Assembly: GCA_007922305.1 (NCBI GenBank)
Contig: ML677455.1
Location: forward strand, 683,475-747,474
Direction: 5' to 3'
Source: Dermatemys mawii
Lineage: Eukaryota; Chordata; Testudines; Dermatemydidae
Length of the DNA stretch: 64,000 bases
The notes below the pieces were generated by a model. The model did no database searches, had not been told where the DNA came from, and saw only the letters and a program-made list of their open reading frames with translations. Positions 44,640 through 57,069 of this stretch are shown here, piece after piece. The stretch's first letter is position 1. Each line of letters opens with the position of its first letter. The position numbers were made by a program, and so were the translations under genes.

Positions 44640-45954
44640 ACCCTAGATCTGGATCAAAACTAGATCTGGGTTCTGATTCTAACTACAGATTTCCTCTTTC
44701 TTCCTCTGCGACCTATAAACATCTCTGGTGTTTGCCTCTAAAGTGCATGTCTGGTCCATTAGGCCCATTGACCAGTTAGGGTCATTAGTTATTTCAGGTA
44801 CAAGAATGTTTTTAAAATAGACCCTTCCTGCCGTTATAGACCCTTCCTGAATCATGCTCCAGAGACTGAGCTGTGTCTAGTCTGCGTGTGATTTGCCCAT
44901 CACAAGATTCTGGCAAGATTCTAATGTCAACTGCATGTTGGTTTCAGCAGCTTTGTGGCCCTATGCTGTTTTATATTATTATGTATTATTAGTCCTGGTT
45001 TGTTGGGACTTGCTAAGTTTTCTGCGGTGAGGAGATAGTGGAAGCACCTGGCAGAAACTTACCAACTTTCCTAGCCGTAAATATTTTTTTGTAACCCTCC
45101 CTTTCCCTGGTGAGATCAGGATCGCACAGACAGACGCAACCCGACAATCCCCCAGTCAGTATGACAGAGGCAATATAAAGCCCCTTCTGTGCCAACAAAC
45201 TGATTGCAATAGCCCTGAATAGCAGGTGGTTTGGAGACTCCCTGCCATGAAGCCAGTCGTGAATGCTCCAGGGCTGTCTCCTCTCACACCTAGTCATTAC
45301 AGCTAGGTATTGTAAGGAGCACCTGTTCATGGCAGATGTTTTTGCACCAGCAGTTATCTGAGTGCAGGATGCAAAGGTTTAATCTTCCAGAAGAGCCACT
45401 GAGACCTAGTGTGTGAGCTGGAAATCTCTTCTGCTCGTCTTGAGGAAAGATGACAGAATGATAAAGGCTCAAAGAGTGTTGGGAAACTTTCCAGAGTGTG
45501 GCTTGTGAAATGTGGCATGTCCTGCTATACAGGACTTTAGATCCAGAACTGATCATTTTAACAACTCAACCTTTTGTGTTGACAAAACATGACAGTGAAA
45601 CAAACATGTTCCTGCATGTACAGTCACACTTGAAGAGGCACGGGCACTCAGGTGCACACAAACTAGCATGTCTCCATACACACGCATGCCAACCCATCTG
45701 CATGCATGAACATACATGCATAAGTAGTTGGGTTCTCCCCTCAGGCAGAAGCCCATCGTCTGTCTCTGGTATGTTTCTGTGTGCAGTCCCTAACAAGGTC
45801 CATTAGCCATGCCTCTGGCTCCTTTTCCCTTAGCCACTGCTGACAGTTTTGCTGAGCTGTTCTGCCAATAGACCAAAACCAGGGGTCCACTTCTGCCAGG
45901 TGCTGAGCATCTCCTGTGGGAGCTGGGTGCATCCAGTGCCTCTGTGGAGTAGAG
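44640..45954. other. Intergenic stretch, no gene recognised
   Basis: Contains a CA/CATG-rich patch at about 45655-45722 and short frames only. Confidence 0.4.
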
Positions 45955-46330
45955 CTGTGTGCATTTTTTTTTGTCCCATACTTGTTTTCTAAAAATGCCA
46001 GTTTGGCAGAATGAAAACATTTGGCAAATTTAGGTCAATCTTGCCAAATGATTTAAATAAACCCCCATAAACGGAAAGGTTTTATTCTGACATTTTCATT
46101 ATCAGGTTTCCATTTTTCAGTTGGAAATGACTTTTTGTTTCAAACTTTCCTTCAATTGTATTTTATTTTTTTTAAAAAAATGCTTGAAATCAAACAGCTA
46201 GGTTTTGGGTTAAATGAAAACTTTCATGTGACCCGGAGCAATGTGTTAAAACTTTTTGGGTCTCCTAAAATGGTTTCAGTTTGACTCACAGCAACTTTTT
46301 TTATTTTATTTTTTGGAATTGATAGTGAGC
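45955..46330. repeat. AT-rich interspersed repeat
   Basis: GAGCTGTGTGCATTTTTTTT, AAATGCCAGTTTGGCAGAAT, CATTTTTCAGTTGGAAATGA and similar TTTTT-rich text place it in the family of 11534 and 18733. Confidence 0.45.
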
Positions 46331-46819
46331 TGAAAAGAATCTGTTACCCCACCAGCTGTGGTGCTGAGCATCCCTTGTGGGAGCAGGACCAGTGTTCAGA
46401 ACCTCTTAGTAGGTTCTCCTGTAACCCTGGTTCGGTGTGTATTATATGTCCTCCCTTCCTTTGTGGCTATAGGCGTAGGCTCCTAGCAAATGTCTTTAGT
46501 CCCTTACCTCGAGGTCTGTGGTGCACAGATACAGGTCTTGGGTTCAAATTCTCCTGTTGTTCTGGGGTTTAAGCCACACGTGATGAGGCTGGACACAGAT
46601 TGAAATAGAGATCGACTGATGGTTTGTTTAAGTGCTAACAATGTACTCGTCCCTGCCCCAAAGAGTTTAGACTAAACAAGATCAGGATAATATGATCCAA
46701 TGGCTGGAAGTTGAAGCTATGCAAATTCAGACTGGAAATAAGGTGTAATTCTATAACTGTGAGTGTAACCCCCAAAACGCTGGAACAGTTCACCACGCCT
46801 TGTGGTGGATTCGCCATCA
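46331..46819. other. Intergenic stretch; possible SINE relic
   Basis: GTGGTGCACAGATACAGGTC followed by TTGGGTTCAAATTCTCC (about 46518-46556) resembles a pol III B-box region, but no matching A box is clear. Confidence 0.35.
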
Positions 46820-47100
46820 TGGGCAGGGCCGGCTTCAGGCACAAGCCGAGGAAGCGTGTGCTTGGGGCTGCACATTTTAAGGGGCGGCATTCCAGCCAAT
46901 CTTGGGGCGACACATTCTGGCTGGACCTTTTCTTTCTTTCTTTCTTTTTTTGTTTTTTTGCTTGGGGCAGCAAAAAAGTTAGAGTTTTTCTAAGAGATCT
47001 GCTCTAGGAATTGTTTTGGAGAAGTTCTCTGGGGTGCACCATACTGGAAGGCAGATGAGATGATCAGTGATCCCTTCTGGCTTTGGAATGTATGAATCCA
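46820..47100 (+). repeat. hAT-like MITE fragment followed by a CR1 3' end
   Basis: GGCAGGGCCGGCTTCAGGCA and GTGCTTGGGGCTGCACATTT (46820-46975) are the start of a common GC-rich hAT-like repeat with a CTTT-rich tract. GTGCACCATACTGG and GTGATCCCTTCTGGCTTTGG (46980-47100) are a CR1 end. Confidence 0.55.
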
Positions 47101-47309
47101 TAAACGCCGTAAAACATTTCAGACATGGCTCTCCCCTGTGCAGAAAGCCAGCATCAGCCTTATGTCCTGCTATGCCACCTAACTAATGGCATTTATGTGG
47201 GGCCTAGGGTGAGTGCTTTTCACCTTTAGGAAGCATCTCCTGTAAAATATGTAGGGGGTACACACACAATGCATGAATGTTGGGTGGTATGGGAAGAGGC
47301 TTTATAAAA

Positions 47310-47495
47310 GAGAGGCAGTGTGGCCTAGTGGCTAGCATGTCAGACTGGGTTCTAGTCCCACCTCTGCTACTGGTTTGCAGGGTGACACTGGGCACGTCAG
47401 TTTGCTTCTCCATGCCTCCATTTCCCCATCTGTAAAATGGAGATAATGGTATTGATCAACTTTGAAGCTACTGATGAAAAGGGCTAGATATCCTT
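47310..47495 (+). repeat. MIR-type SINE, sense
   Basis: GAGGCAGTGTGGCCTAGTGG, CTAGCATGTCAGACTGGGTT, CTCCATTTCCCCATCTGTAA, AATGGAGATAATGGTATTG. Full head-to-core order. Confidence 0.85.
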
Positions 47496-48589
47496 AGTGG
47501 CACCCATATGTGGTTGTACTGCTCATGAGTAAGGCATTCACTCTCTACTTGTGCTGATTTGAAAGAAAAATTCCCCCCAAAGCACCATTGTGTGTGTTTG
47601 TGGCTCTTTTTCCCGATGGATTTTGGGAGCAGGGCTGTGGTGCTCCCCTGCTTTTTGCTGGAATGGACCCTGTCTTGAGAAAATTTGGAGTTATGAACAT
47701 CCTTTGTTCTGATCTCGTTAGTATAATCCATCCTGGGCTACTAATACTGTGCCCTGCTGCAAAAATAGCTGTGAATATATCTGACCAAGAGTGCACACGT
47801 TACAATACCTCTGCAGTCTGTACACACGGTGTGCTGGAAAAGTGTTGCATGCACAGTATAATCTGTGTTTAAAAAAATAAAAAGAGAGAAGATAGTTACG
47901 CACATGCTGCTTCTTTATTAAGCAAACAAAGGACTTATGTACCTTGTGCCTTATTTGATTCAATGATGGTTTGAACCTCTGAACACTGGCCAATGTTTTC
48001 TGAGTTGTGTGTCAAAGGTTAGGCATTGAAATCCATATTCAGGCACGGATTTTCAGAGAACACGCATCTCCTGTTGACGCTTGGGAAATAAATAAGCTCT
48101 CAGACTATTTTTTTCTGTCTGAATCCATCACTTGTGCGGTATGTGTGAAGGGAGAACTTTCTATGTGTGTTTCTCTGTGTATTGCAGTGTATGCAGGTAG
48201 GTAACTGTTTTCTGCGTGTGCCACACATGCTTACGTTTCTAGGCATCAGCCCCTCTTGGTAGCGGCTGCCAGTTTGTTTACTTTAAATACAGCTTGTAAG
48301 TGAGAGAAAATACCACCCCCCCCCCCGCTGTCATGGTGACTATACCGCTTTTCTTTTTAGACTTTTTTATACTTTTTAGACTTTTTTATATTCTCTAACA
48401 CCCAGACTGAAAGTATGTGATGGGGCCTTTGGGTCAGAAAAACTTCGAGGGGGTGGGGCCTGGGAATCCAGCCAGATTTACACCACCTGCATCCCTAGGC
48501 ACAGCATCTTCAGTGCTGCCCCCCCCCCACAGCTGACCTTTGTGTGTGTTTTGTGAAAAATGAAACAAATATTAACAATAACTTAAATA
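47496..48589. other. Intergenic stretch, no gene recognised
   Basis: Contains C homopolymer patches (48316-48327 and 48521-48530) and a short TAGACTTTTTTATA tandem duplication near 48358-48390. Confidence 0.45.
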
Positions 48590-49311
48590 CAGTTGAACCT
48601 CAGTTACGGACTTACCGGTCAACCTGACCCCCTGTGAAACTGGAAGGCCTCAATCAGGCAGCAGCACAGGCAAAAAACAAAAGGGAAATACTGTACTGCC
48701 TTGGGACTAGCCATGGCGGGTTGGGGCTGTAGCACAGAGGAAGTGGGGGTCTGTGCTGTGGGCTTGGGGTTTTTGACCCTTGGGAGCACTGGGACTCAGG
48801 ACTTTAGGGAGGGGTGTTTGTATGGGGGGAACTCAGTGTCTCAAAGATTCAACCCCACTGCTCTGTTCCTGTCTTCAGCCCTGCAGGTGGCACTGTGGCT
48901 CAGGGCTTTACATACAAGGGGAGTGCTGGTTTCAGCCCCAGTGATCCCCCACATCCGTAGCTAAAGCCCTGAGCCCTGGCACACCCCCTCCCTGCTGAAG
49001 CCAAGAGCAGAGACATGGGGAGCTCCGGGGCCCCCTGCGAGGCTGAAAGTGGGAGCTAAGCCATGGGACTGAAGCCCTGACCTCAGCGCTCCCTCCGGGT
49101 TTAAAGTGCTGGTCCCTAGTGCTCCTGCAGGACAGAAGCTCGAGTCCCTCCACTTGGAGTCCTGATGCCCTGAAAGTCTGGTGCCCTGACCACGCCTCCC
49201 CCCAACCCTGCAACTTCAGCCAACCCCCCATGTGGCTGAAGTCTGTTACCTCCTCTTCAGAGTTAGACACCCCAGGGAACGGAGGTTGTGCGTAACCCTG
49301 AGGTTCTACTA
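48590..49311. mobile_element. Tigger-like (Tc1/mariner-pogo) non-autonomous element
   Basis: The left end CAGTTGAACCTCAGTTACGG and the right end (reverse) TAGTAGAACCTCAGGGTTAC are terminal inverted repeats, flanked by TA on both sides (48588-48589 and 49312-49313). Near the left end AATCAGGCAGCAGCACAGGC is text I know from Tigger-type elements. No transposase frame is left; 722 bp. Confidence 0.85.
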
Positions 49312-49313
49312 TA

Positions 49314-50059
49314 TTAACTTTTAGGTGGCCCTAGAATGCCAGCACCTCAAGGCGTGTACTTACTGTGCCTAACTGGAAATTCAGTACTGCTGGGAATCAC
49401 CCTCGTATAGGAGCTTGCTAACTCTACACAAATTATTCTTGGTCTCCAGGAGTAGGGGACATTTTGCTGACATGCTGGAGGATGGAGGGACTAGGCTGGA
49501 GTTCAGCGAGCCTGGACCACAGCAAGTTAGAGCAGCCTTAAGGCTGCTCTCACTTGTGTTGGGGGTTGAAGTAGCCCCAGGATCAGGAGACTGGAAAGGA
49601 GGCAGAAAGCCCCCTGTAGCCACCACCCTCTTGGCCAGGTGCTCTGATTGGAGCTCAGAGACATCTAGTAGCCTGGTAGGTGTAATCAAGACATTGCCCA
49701 TAGGATCAGCACCCTCATCCCCTCTGCGCTGTATGTGGAACATGCTAATGAGACTCAACTGTACATCTAGGAGGAAAGTCCTGTAGGGGTGAGCTGGTGG
49801 GTGGGGGAGGTGTCTTCCTCCAACAGCAGGATGATTTCAGCACTGCTGTAGCTGGTTGAAGGGGACCAAACCTCCATGGAAGACGGACTTGGTTCCGTTT
49901 GACCAGCCAGAGCAGGGTGCAGCCCCTGTATCCATGTGAGCACATGGCGCTCCAGCTGCTTGCCCCTGAGTCCGCTTCACGGTGCCTTACCTGCAACATA
50001 ATTAACACAGGTGAGATGAGCAAAGTTACCAGCTACCGCTGGGCATTGTCAGGGAGCGG
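49314..50059. other. Intergenic stretch, no gene recognised
   Basis: Overlapping 123-125-codon frames on both strands at 49381-49786 lack motifs or splice support. Confidence 0.4.
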
Positions 50060-50240
50060 AAGGCTGGCCCAGCTGTTGGGCCACCAGCCTAGAATTTAGG
50101 GGACCTGTGTTTAGTTCCCTGCTCTGGCACAGATCTTCCCTGTGACCTTGGGCAAGTCCCTGATGCCACATCTGTGAAATGGGGGTAATAGCAGCTCCCT
50201 ACCTCACAGGAGTGTCAGGAGAGTCAATCCAGAAGAACAG
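50060..50240 (+). repeat. MIR-type SINE, sense
   Basis: GGGGACCTGTGTTTAGTTCC, CCCTGTGACCTTGGGCAAGT, TCTGTGAAATGGGGGTAATA, CAGTGCTTAGCACTTATC. Confidence 0.85.
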
Positions 50241-51244
50241 TGCTTAGCACTTATCTGGCACTCTGCACTCAGAGATCTGAATACTGCTTTCCCCAGAGTC
50301 CTTCGGACAAGTCTGTGACCTCAGCGCCCCTCTTCCCCTGATGGCATTAGCAGAAATCCCAGGGTTGGCCCTTCCTACAGGTTTAAGTGATGCTGAAAGT
50401 CTTGGGTGGGCTCTCTGCGCCGTGGTGAATTTCAGGCCAGCGGAGCAGGTTCGACAGCAAGTGAAGGTGGGCCCACGCCACACAGCAGGGTTCTGGCTCT
50501 GACCCCATGATCCCCCCTGCTGCCGGAGTCTGGGGTAGTTTTGGTTTTGCCAGTTTGGGCCTGGGCTCAGGTCATGGAGCTGGGTGGTGGATCCAGATCT
50601 GAACCCAAACTCTCCCCAAGTTCAGAGCGTGGGCCTATCTTTAGCACCAGTAAGATGTTGAGCAGCTTTCCCTTCATACATCGGCTATCGCTCTCTTCCC
50701 CCCACCCCTGAAAGGGGGAACGAAAGACGACTCCTTTGTCAATTGAAAGGAAATCACCTGTCAGTTGTCAGTCAGGCATCACTTTTCAGGGAGCACCCCT
50801 TTCCCCGCCCCCGTCCCTCCAGCTGTACCTGAGACGACCCGCCCGGTGACAGCTGCCGGGACGCTCCAAGAATGGGCTTGGTGGCAGCTCTTAGCACCAA
50901 AGCCGCATTTTCCCCACCCACGCAGAGGCCCCGCACCAGGTGTGCGTGGCTCATCAGGGGCCTGATGAGATGTCTTAATTCGGAGCGTTTCCCTCCCTTC
51001 CATCCTCTGTCGGTGCTTGGCCTTGGCGGGAATGTTAAACTGTGTAACAGAAAAGACCAGCTGCATGAACTGTACATTCCCGTGGGAGAGGCCCCCCTCC
51101 CTGCCAGAAAACTGCGCAGGGAAGTATTCAATATCTGAGCCTCGTTCTCCTCTCTCAGGCCAGTTTTACATGAGTGTGACTCGAGAGAGAGGAGTGATTT
51201 GAGCCCGTGGCTGAGAGGAAGAGCAGGCCTGTGGTGGCTTTTGT
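50241..51244. other. Intergenic stretch, no gene recognised
   Basis: Moderately GC-rich. Frames up to 119 codons without motifs. Could contain unique conserved sequence, but I cannot tell. Confidence 0.35.
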
Positions 51245-51475
51245 ATTAGAGTAGCACCTAGAGGCCTCAACGCAGGGCCCGGTTGTGTTGGGTGCGGTTC
51301 AGAGTCTGGCCCAGCCCACAGGAGTTTCCTAACTAAATAGATCTGACACCCAAAGGAGGTAACTGGAAACAGATGAAGTGATTTGACCAATGTAATGTCC
51401 TATGACAAAGCAGCAGAGCCAGCCCTAGAATCCAGGTTTCCTATGTACCCAGTATCCTAGTTACTGGATCATGCT
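51245..51475 (+). repeat. SINE-like core plus MIR-like tail
   Basis: ATTAGAGTAGCACCTAGAGG and GGCCCGGTTGTGTTGGGTG are followed by AGTGATTTGACCAATGTAAT and AGCAGAGCCAGCCCTAGAAT. Confidence 0.6.
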
Positions 51476-52789
51476 TCTTCTCCTGGTGTGTAACTTGATA
51501 AATCTGGTGCAGACTGTGCACCAAAATCTAATGGATGTTGTGTGACACAATGGTGACTTGTAAAATGGCCTCATTTTATATCCATTCTGGATGGCTGATG
51601 AATGAATGTAAATGAAGTGACATGGAATATCCAGGATCTCCTCAAAACAACAGAGAATTCACTAATTCCACAGTATTCTCCTCCTTTCTCTGGGATCTGT
51701 AACATAACCATCAAACCCTTAACCATTCCCAAGGGCAGTTTAATAGTCCCTCTCAAAATGAGCCCTCCAGAGGCGGTGTTGACTTACAGGTAGAACAGAG
51801 GGCTGTGTTTTGTTCTGCTGCTTATTCCCTATGGGCCCACGTATCCCTTCTGTGTCTCCATTCACCCATTTGTAAAAATGGGGATAGTAATGCTTGCCTT
51901 GCAGGTGTGACTTAATTCATTAATGCAGCATTCCCCTGAGGGTGGAGCATGTCACCTGGGCAGGGGACGGGGGGGAGGTGAGGTGAGGGGCTGTGTAAGC
52001 TACTTACGGTTCAGAAGGGAATTTTGAAAATGTGGTGTGAACTTAACTGATTCAGCAAGGTCTGCCTGAGTTTGCAGAGAGCCTGACACAATAGCTCCAA
52101 GCAGTGAACTTCCTCATTCATTTCAGTGGGTTCAGACTCAGCTGTTAGGAGTGACAGTTTAATTATCAACTTTAATAACTATTCCACTTCTCATCGGAGT
52201 ATGTAAGAAAGGAGAGAAAACATCATATGACAAAAAACTACACGGATGCGATTGAATGACCACTCCTTCTGAATTGACCTTTTAACAATGCACGGTGGAG
52301 TTGAAAGTAGGACTCGGCTTTCAAAACTGTGTGTTGTTGCATTAATGCTCCTAAAATTCACTAAGGTTCTTGAATGGAAGGTGCCAAAAGAAGTGCAAAG
52401 TGGTATTTTTGCAACAGGAAAACAACTAGAAACAGAAGAAGACACACTACCTCTAGAGATGGAGAACCTCAAAAGGGGCAGAGATTAAAAGAGGAGAAAC
52501 ACATCTGGATGCTTATCTGAACCTGGAAACTGGATTGAAAATGTCCAGAGAACAATCTTTGTTGTGAGATTTCCAGCGCTTCTTGGTTTCAGTGGTGGCC
52601 CAGGTATATGGCAACTGGAGCCCCCATAACATCTGCTTCTGGTGGAAATCAGGCCTGGAGGAGGGGCATGAAAAATACCCAACCAAAAGCAATCCTCAGA
52701 TCTCTTTAAAATATGGACTCTCTTTGGAGTATGGTGTAAGCTCTTACTTGGTGCTTTTATCGCTGGGGATCTCTTAAGTTACTAATTTA
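51476..52789. other. Intergenic stretch with a weak MIR copy
   Basis: TCTCCATTCACCCATTTGTA / AAAATGGGGATAGTAATGC at 51857-51897 is a MIR core fragment. The 52190-52490 segment has open frames on both strands (93 and 66 codons) that I cannot match to any family. Confidence 0.4.
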
Positions 52790-52915
52790 AATTTAAATAT
52801 CCATTTTAGAGGTGAGGAAACACACAGAGTGGGGAAATAACTTGCCCAAGACGAGAGCACGGGTCTCAGGACCACACTGTACTGATATTCCAGTGCCCAA
52901 GTCACTGGACTACAG
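52790..52915 (-). repeat. MIR-type SINE fragment
   Basis: ATCCATTTTAGAGGTGAGGA, ATAACTTGCCCAAGACGAGA, GTGCCCAAGTCACTGGACTA. Confidence 0.6.
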
Positions 52916-53144
52916 TCCTCCTTCCCTGTGTTTTCTGAAGTTCCTATTTGTCTCAAGCATTTTGCCTTATCTTTTAAGAATAACTTTCCCCAACCATCTT
53001 TCTGTTCCGAAATGCATTCACACCCAATCAATGCAGTGCACTGAAAGTATTATACATTTGTTTCTGATCTTAGCTTACAAGAGGGGTAAGATAACCCAGG
53101 ATTTACAGTAATAATAAATGGCCAAAAGCAGAGATCTTTAGTCA
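52916..53144. other. Short unclassified stretch
   Basis: No element recognised. Confidence 0.35.
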
Positions 53145-53238
53145 GTTTTAGCAACAAAAAGTCCTGTGGCACCTTGTAGACTAACAGACATATTGGAGCA
53201 TAAGCTTTCATGGGTGAATACCCACTTCATCAGATGCA
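53145..53238. repeat. GTGGCACCTTGTAGACT interspersed repeat
   Basis: AAAAAGTCCTGTGGCACCTT, AGACTAACAGACATATTGGA, GCATAAGCTTTCATGGGTGA, ACCCACTTCATCAGATGCAT. Least-diverged copy of the family at 24030-24180. Confidence 0.9.
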
Positions 53239-53334
53239 TACAGTGGAAATTGCCAGAAGCAGGTATAAATATGCAGGCAAGAATCAGGCTAGAGATAACG
53301 AGGTTAGTCCAATCAGGGAGGTTTGGCTCCAGGT

Positions 53335-53480
53335 GAAATTTTCAAAAGCATGAAAGTGACTTATGATCCTAAATCTCACTGACTTTGAATGGGATTTAAT
53401 CTCATAAATGCCGGAATTTCTTTTGAAGTTGAGACGCAGGCTCCTAAATCACTTAGGCACTATTGAAAATGTCTCCCTTA
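53335..53480. repeat. Palindromic MITE-like repeat
   Basis: GAAATTTTCAAAAGCATGAA at the left and GGCACTATTGAAAATGTC at the right are inverted, with CTCCTAAATCACTTAGGC inside. Confidence 0.6.
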
Positions 53481-55049
53481 GTCCAGTAAAACTCTTATAG
53501 ACTCAACAGGAGTCTTGCCATAGTAAGGAATGAATTAAAACGGAATAAAAATTTGATGATCTAGCCCAATACTAGTAATAATATTTGTACTGCATTATTG
53601 GGTCACTTTGTGCCATCTTGGGTGGATGAGAGGCCATTGGCCCAATATCTGACAATTTACAATGATCTTGTGATAGTGAGTTCAACATGCTATCATTGAA
53701 CTTGAGCGTTGTAGGATTCAGAATAGGATTGTACATCTGACTAGATACTGAGACTCTCCAAAGCTATCATAGTAAGGATTTAAAAAAAACCGACCCTTTT
53801 TTTAAAGGTATGTAAATCCTCCTACGTCAGGGCATAAATAATAGGGGTTAGGATGAAAGTCTCTGTGTGCAGCTCTCTATGTTCCTGTATTTGATGTGTG
53901 CGTTGATAGCCCAGTAATGATGGACTTGCCATGTGCCACAGAGCACACCAATGGGAGTTCTGCCATTGACTTAGCTGAGATCAGGATCAGTCCCTTACCT
54001 GTTTAATTTCTGAATCCTCCCAGGCTACATGCTAATGGTCCCTGTGCAAGTAACTCACCATGTCACTAAACCCATGATATTCCTGACCAGCGAGGAACGT
54101 TTGAGAATGTCTGATCCATTTTCTGCTGTGATTTAGCACTTTTCATCTCTGGCTCTCAAGGGGTGAAATTTTTCACAGGCACACATGGCAGCTAATCTCC
54201 TCAATCCCAGTGCAAGTCAATGGGATTTAAGTGGCTAACTGAAGTCCAAATGGAAGTGTCTTCCAAAAGTCCTTTGCAAAATTGGGCGAGTATCATTTGT
54301 TTTACATATAGGGAACCCTACATGCAGAGAAGTGAGTATTGAGACAAGATCATACGGTGAATCATGGCTGTTGAAACCTTCACAAGCATTCCATTCACAT
54401 TGATACTTTTAGCAACTAAAGTAAATCAGTTACATACAGTACAAGTGTCTGTTGCAACAGACGCAGTCAGAAAGGGAGTAGGGTGTGATGGTGTATATAA
54501 TTTCATCTCCCTGAAACCACACACTTCCTTACATTCCATAGCAGCGTAATTCATATGGGGATATAAAGAAGCATGTTGTCTCAAAAGAGAAGTCTGTCGG
54601 TCAGTCTCCAGGCAGTGGGACAGCTGCCCATCCTCCACTCTTAAACAGATAATATTGCTTCTCAGATGTTTCAACGCTGGATTATTTTCCTTTTTGGAAA
54701 ACAGTGGGCACCCAGAGGCATTCAATTCCACTTTTGGTGGACTCTGGATAGTTGGGGACAGATTTTCAAGCACTTGAGAATATCAATTGCATGCCTCGTT
54801 TGCAAGAGCAATATATGTGATTGTGTGTGCAAAGGCGTGATTCTGGTTACTGGCGTGCCCTGATTTGCATCTACAAGGATTACACATGGAATATTTAGGT
54901 GCATTTTGCATGCACAGCCCTACACCTAAAGCTTTGAAAATAAGGCTGTTTATTGAGTGAAAACAATTCATAAATAAAAATAGGAACCATAGAAGCTGAA
55001 GGTGCAAAATACCTTCTTAAATTAACTAGTCTTCTCTTTAGGATTATTA
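53481..55049. other. Intergenic stretch, no gene recognised
   Basis: AT-rich. A 115-codon minus frame (54773-54426) has no recognisable motif. Confidence 0.4.
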
Positions 55050-55290
55050 TAATTTATCCTGGTGGTGCCTAGAGCCCTAACTGAGAGAAGGATCCCGAAG
55101 TGTTAGAGTTGTACACACCCAGAGTAAGACAGTATCTGCTCTGAAGTGCTTGCAAGCTAAATAAACAACATAGCCAAAGGATGAGAGGGGAAAAAGAGAC
55201 AAAGTGGCTTCCCAAGGTCAACGACATGGCCAAGAATAGAACCCAGATCTCCTGATGCCCAGTCCAGTACACTGCCTGTCCGTTGGATGC
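55050..55290 (-). repeat. SINE-like core plus MIR-like tail, degenerate
   Basis: TATCCTGGTGGTGCCTAGAG and CAGTATCTGCTCTGAAGTGC are followed by AAGTGGCTTCCCAAGGTCAA, GAACCCAGATCTCCTGATGC and CCAGTACACTGCC. Confidence 0.55.
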
Positions 55291-55754
55291 CTACTACTGA
55301 TGCAGGAGTGGCCCTTAAAGTATAGTCCTCAGTACTTTTGTTCATAGGGTTTCCACCACTTCCCTTAAGGAACTTAAGTGGTCATACGATTGATACAGTG
55401 GCAGCTCTGTATTACGAACCACGGTGATACATGCATGCTTCATTTTTTCCACAGCAGTTCTCCTGCTTATCAAGGTGGGCTCATCAGTGGTGGTGTTTTC
55501 CGCTCACAATGTCTAAGCTGCAATAGTTACTTGCCTGGGGGTTTTGGATGCAAGTCTATTTGGGAATGGAGATTTCAGATGAGGGCACGGGGAAGGATTT
55601 CCATGTCTGTCCATACAAAAGCATGGCACAAACACAATGGATGTTACACATGATGTTCTGACTCAAGCGGTTTAGGATTATCTTAGTCTAGCAGATGTAA
55701 TGTGCAGGAAATGCATGACAAACCTGCCTTTGTGTCAGCATGAAGTCAAGTGTG
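55291..55754. other. Intergenic stretch, no gene recognised
   Basis: I see no recognisable element. Confidence 0.4.
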
Positions 55755-55965
55755 CTGTAGTGGTCTGGCTAAGAGGCCGGCATTTCTGATTTCTAATCCT
55801 AGCTTTTACATTGATTCTCTCTGTGATGTTGGAAAAATTGCCTAACTTTCTTTCTTTGTGAAATCCTATAAGAGTACTTGCTGTCTCCCGGGGAATATGT
55901 GGAGCTGGGCTTGTGAGGTTCCACTAGTTAATTTTTGTGAGTCACTTTGAAGATGAAAATTGCTA
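55755..55965 (+). repeat. MIR-type SINE, degenerate, sense
   Basis: GCTGTAGTGGTCTGGCTAAG, TTTCTAATCCTAGCTTTTAC, GTGATGTTGGAAAAATTGCC, TGTGAAATCCTATAAGAG. Confidence 0.55.
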
Positions 55966-56274
55966 AGTCTAATTATTAGTCCTATTGCTATGTTTGCGGA
56001 GGTCTATTTCTAGCTCTCCTGGTGTGCATATAACTGCAGTTGCGAGGCCCTCTGCCATGGTGTTGATGGGAGAACGCTGAGCAAATCTCATCAGGGGACA
56101 AGCTGGATCTTGGTGGGAGAAGAGGAGGATAGCTGAAGGGTGATGGTATTTCACCCAGTAGGGTCTGCAAGCTGCTTTAAAAGCAAAGGGCAATCATCTC
56201 CTCTGAGAACATCACCATGGATGACAACTTTGTTTTCTTTCCACTTCCTCTTCATAATGTCAGCAGGTCTAATG
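55966..56274. other. Short intergenic stretch
   Basis: Part may be the body of the adjoining tRNA-derived SINE. Otherwise nothing recognised. Confidence 0.35.
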
Positions 56275-56390
56275 ATCATCATGTTAGTTATCACGAGGGA
56301 TTGAACTGGGGAACTCCCATGATAAGCATGGGCTGCTACAGCTTGAGCTAAAGGGCTAAATCCCATAGCTTGGAGCACTACCAGACTCTC
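56275..56390 (-). mobile_element. tRNA-derived SINE head, antisense
   Basis: The minus strand has A-box TAGCTCAAGCTGTAG (56350-56336) and B-box CCAGTTCAATCCC (56310-56298), with tRNA-like spacing and a CCCATG.../CATGGG stem between. It is too diverged to be a functional tRNA. Confidence 0.65.
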
Positions 56391-57069
56391 CTCCTAGGTA
56401 TATCAGGCACAGAGGAAGATGTATAACACACCCTGCATAGGTAATCCATTGTTCAGATCAGGAGAGCTGAATGCTAGGATCAAAGAAGATACACCACAGG
56501 TCTGGAGGAGAATTTTGCTCTGTGTAGTGGGAGTGACTATCTCTGGAGTGGAAGGTAACTGCACGGCAACCCTACACAACGTTTAGAACAGGAAGTGAAT
56601 CTGGAGCCTTCCTCCACAAAATGACTTGCCCTCTGTGGGAAAGATGAACCAATGCTGTCAGCTGATTCAATGCCCTGAAAGCGTGACTGGCAATCGTAAA
56701 CCATTGGGCTGTCGTTCCTCTCTCTTAGCTCACTATATTGGAAAAGTAACTAAGACAGTTTAAACTATTGCAGGTGAAGGCTGATTTAGTTCACATTTTC
56801 CTCAAGGAATTATTCTTTCTAGCTATGCTATGGTGGGGTTAGTCAGTCTATTGCAGGCAGGGCTCTTTTTTAAATGTACTAACTTAAAGTTCTGCTATTA
56901 CAAACACACGTGAGTCACTTTGCTCCAGAGACTGGTTCTGTTGACGTCAGTTGGTTACAGATTCATCCCCTGTTAAAGCCAGAAGGGACTGATCCTATCT
57001 GACTTACTGCATAACAGAGGCCAGAGAATTTCACGCAAGAATTCTGGCATCAAAGCCAGTATCTTGTGG
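56391..57069. other. Intergenic stretch, no gene recognised
   Basis: Nothing definite. Confidence 0.4.

Noticed and set aside
52191..52490. Possible exon with open frames on both strands
   Set aside because: No recognisable domain and no consistent splice sites; both-strand openness argues against coding.
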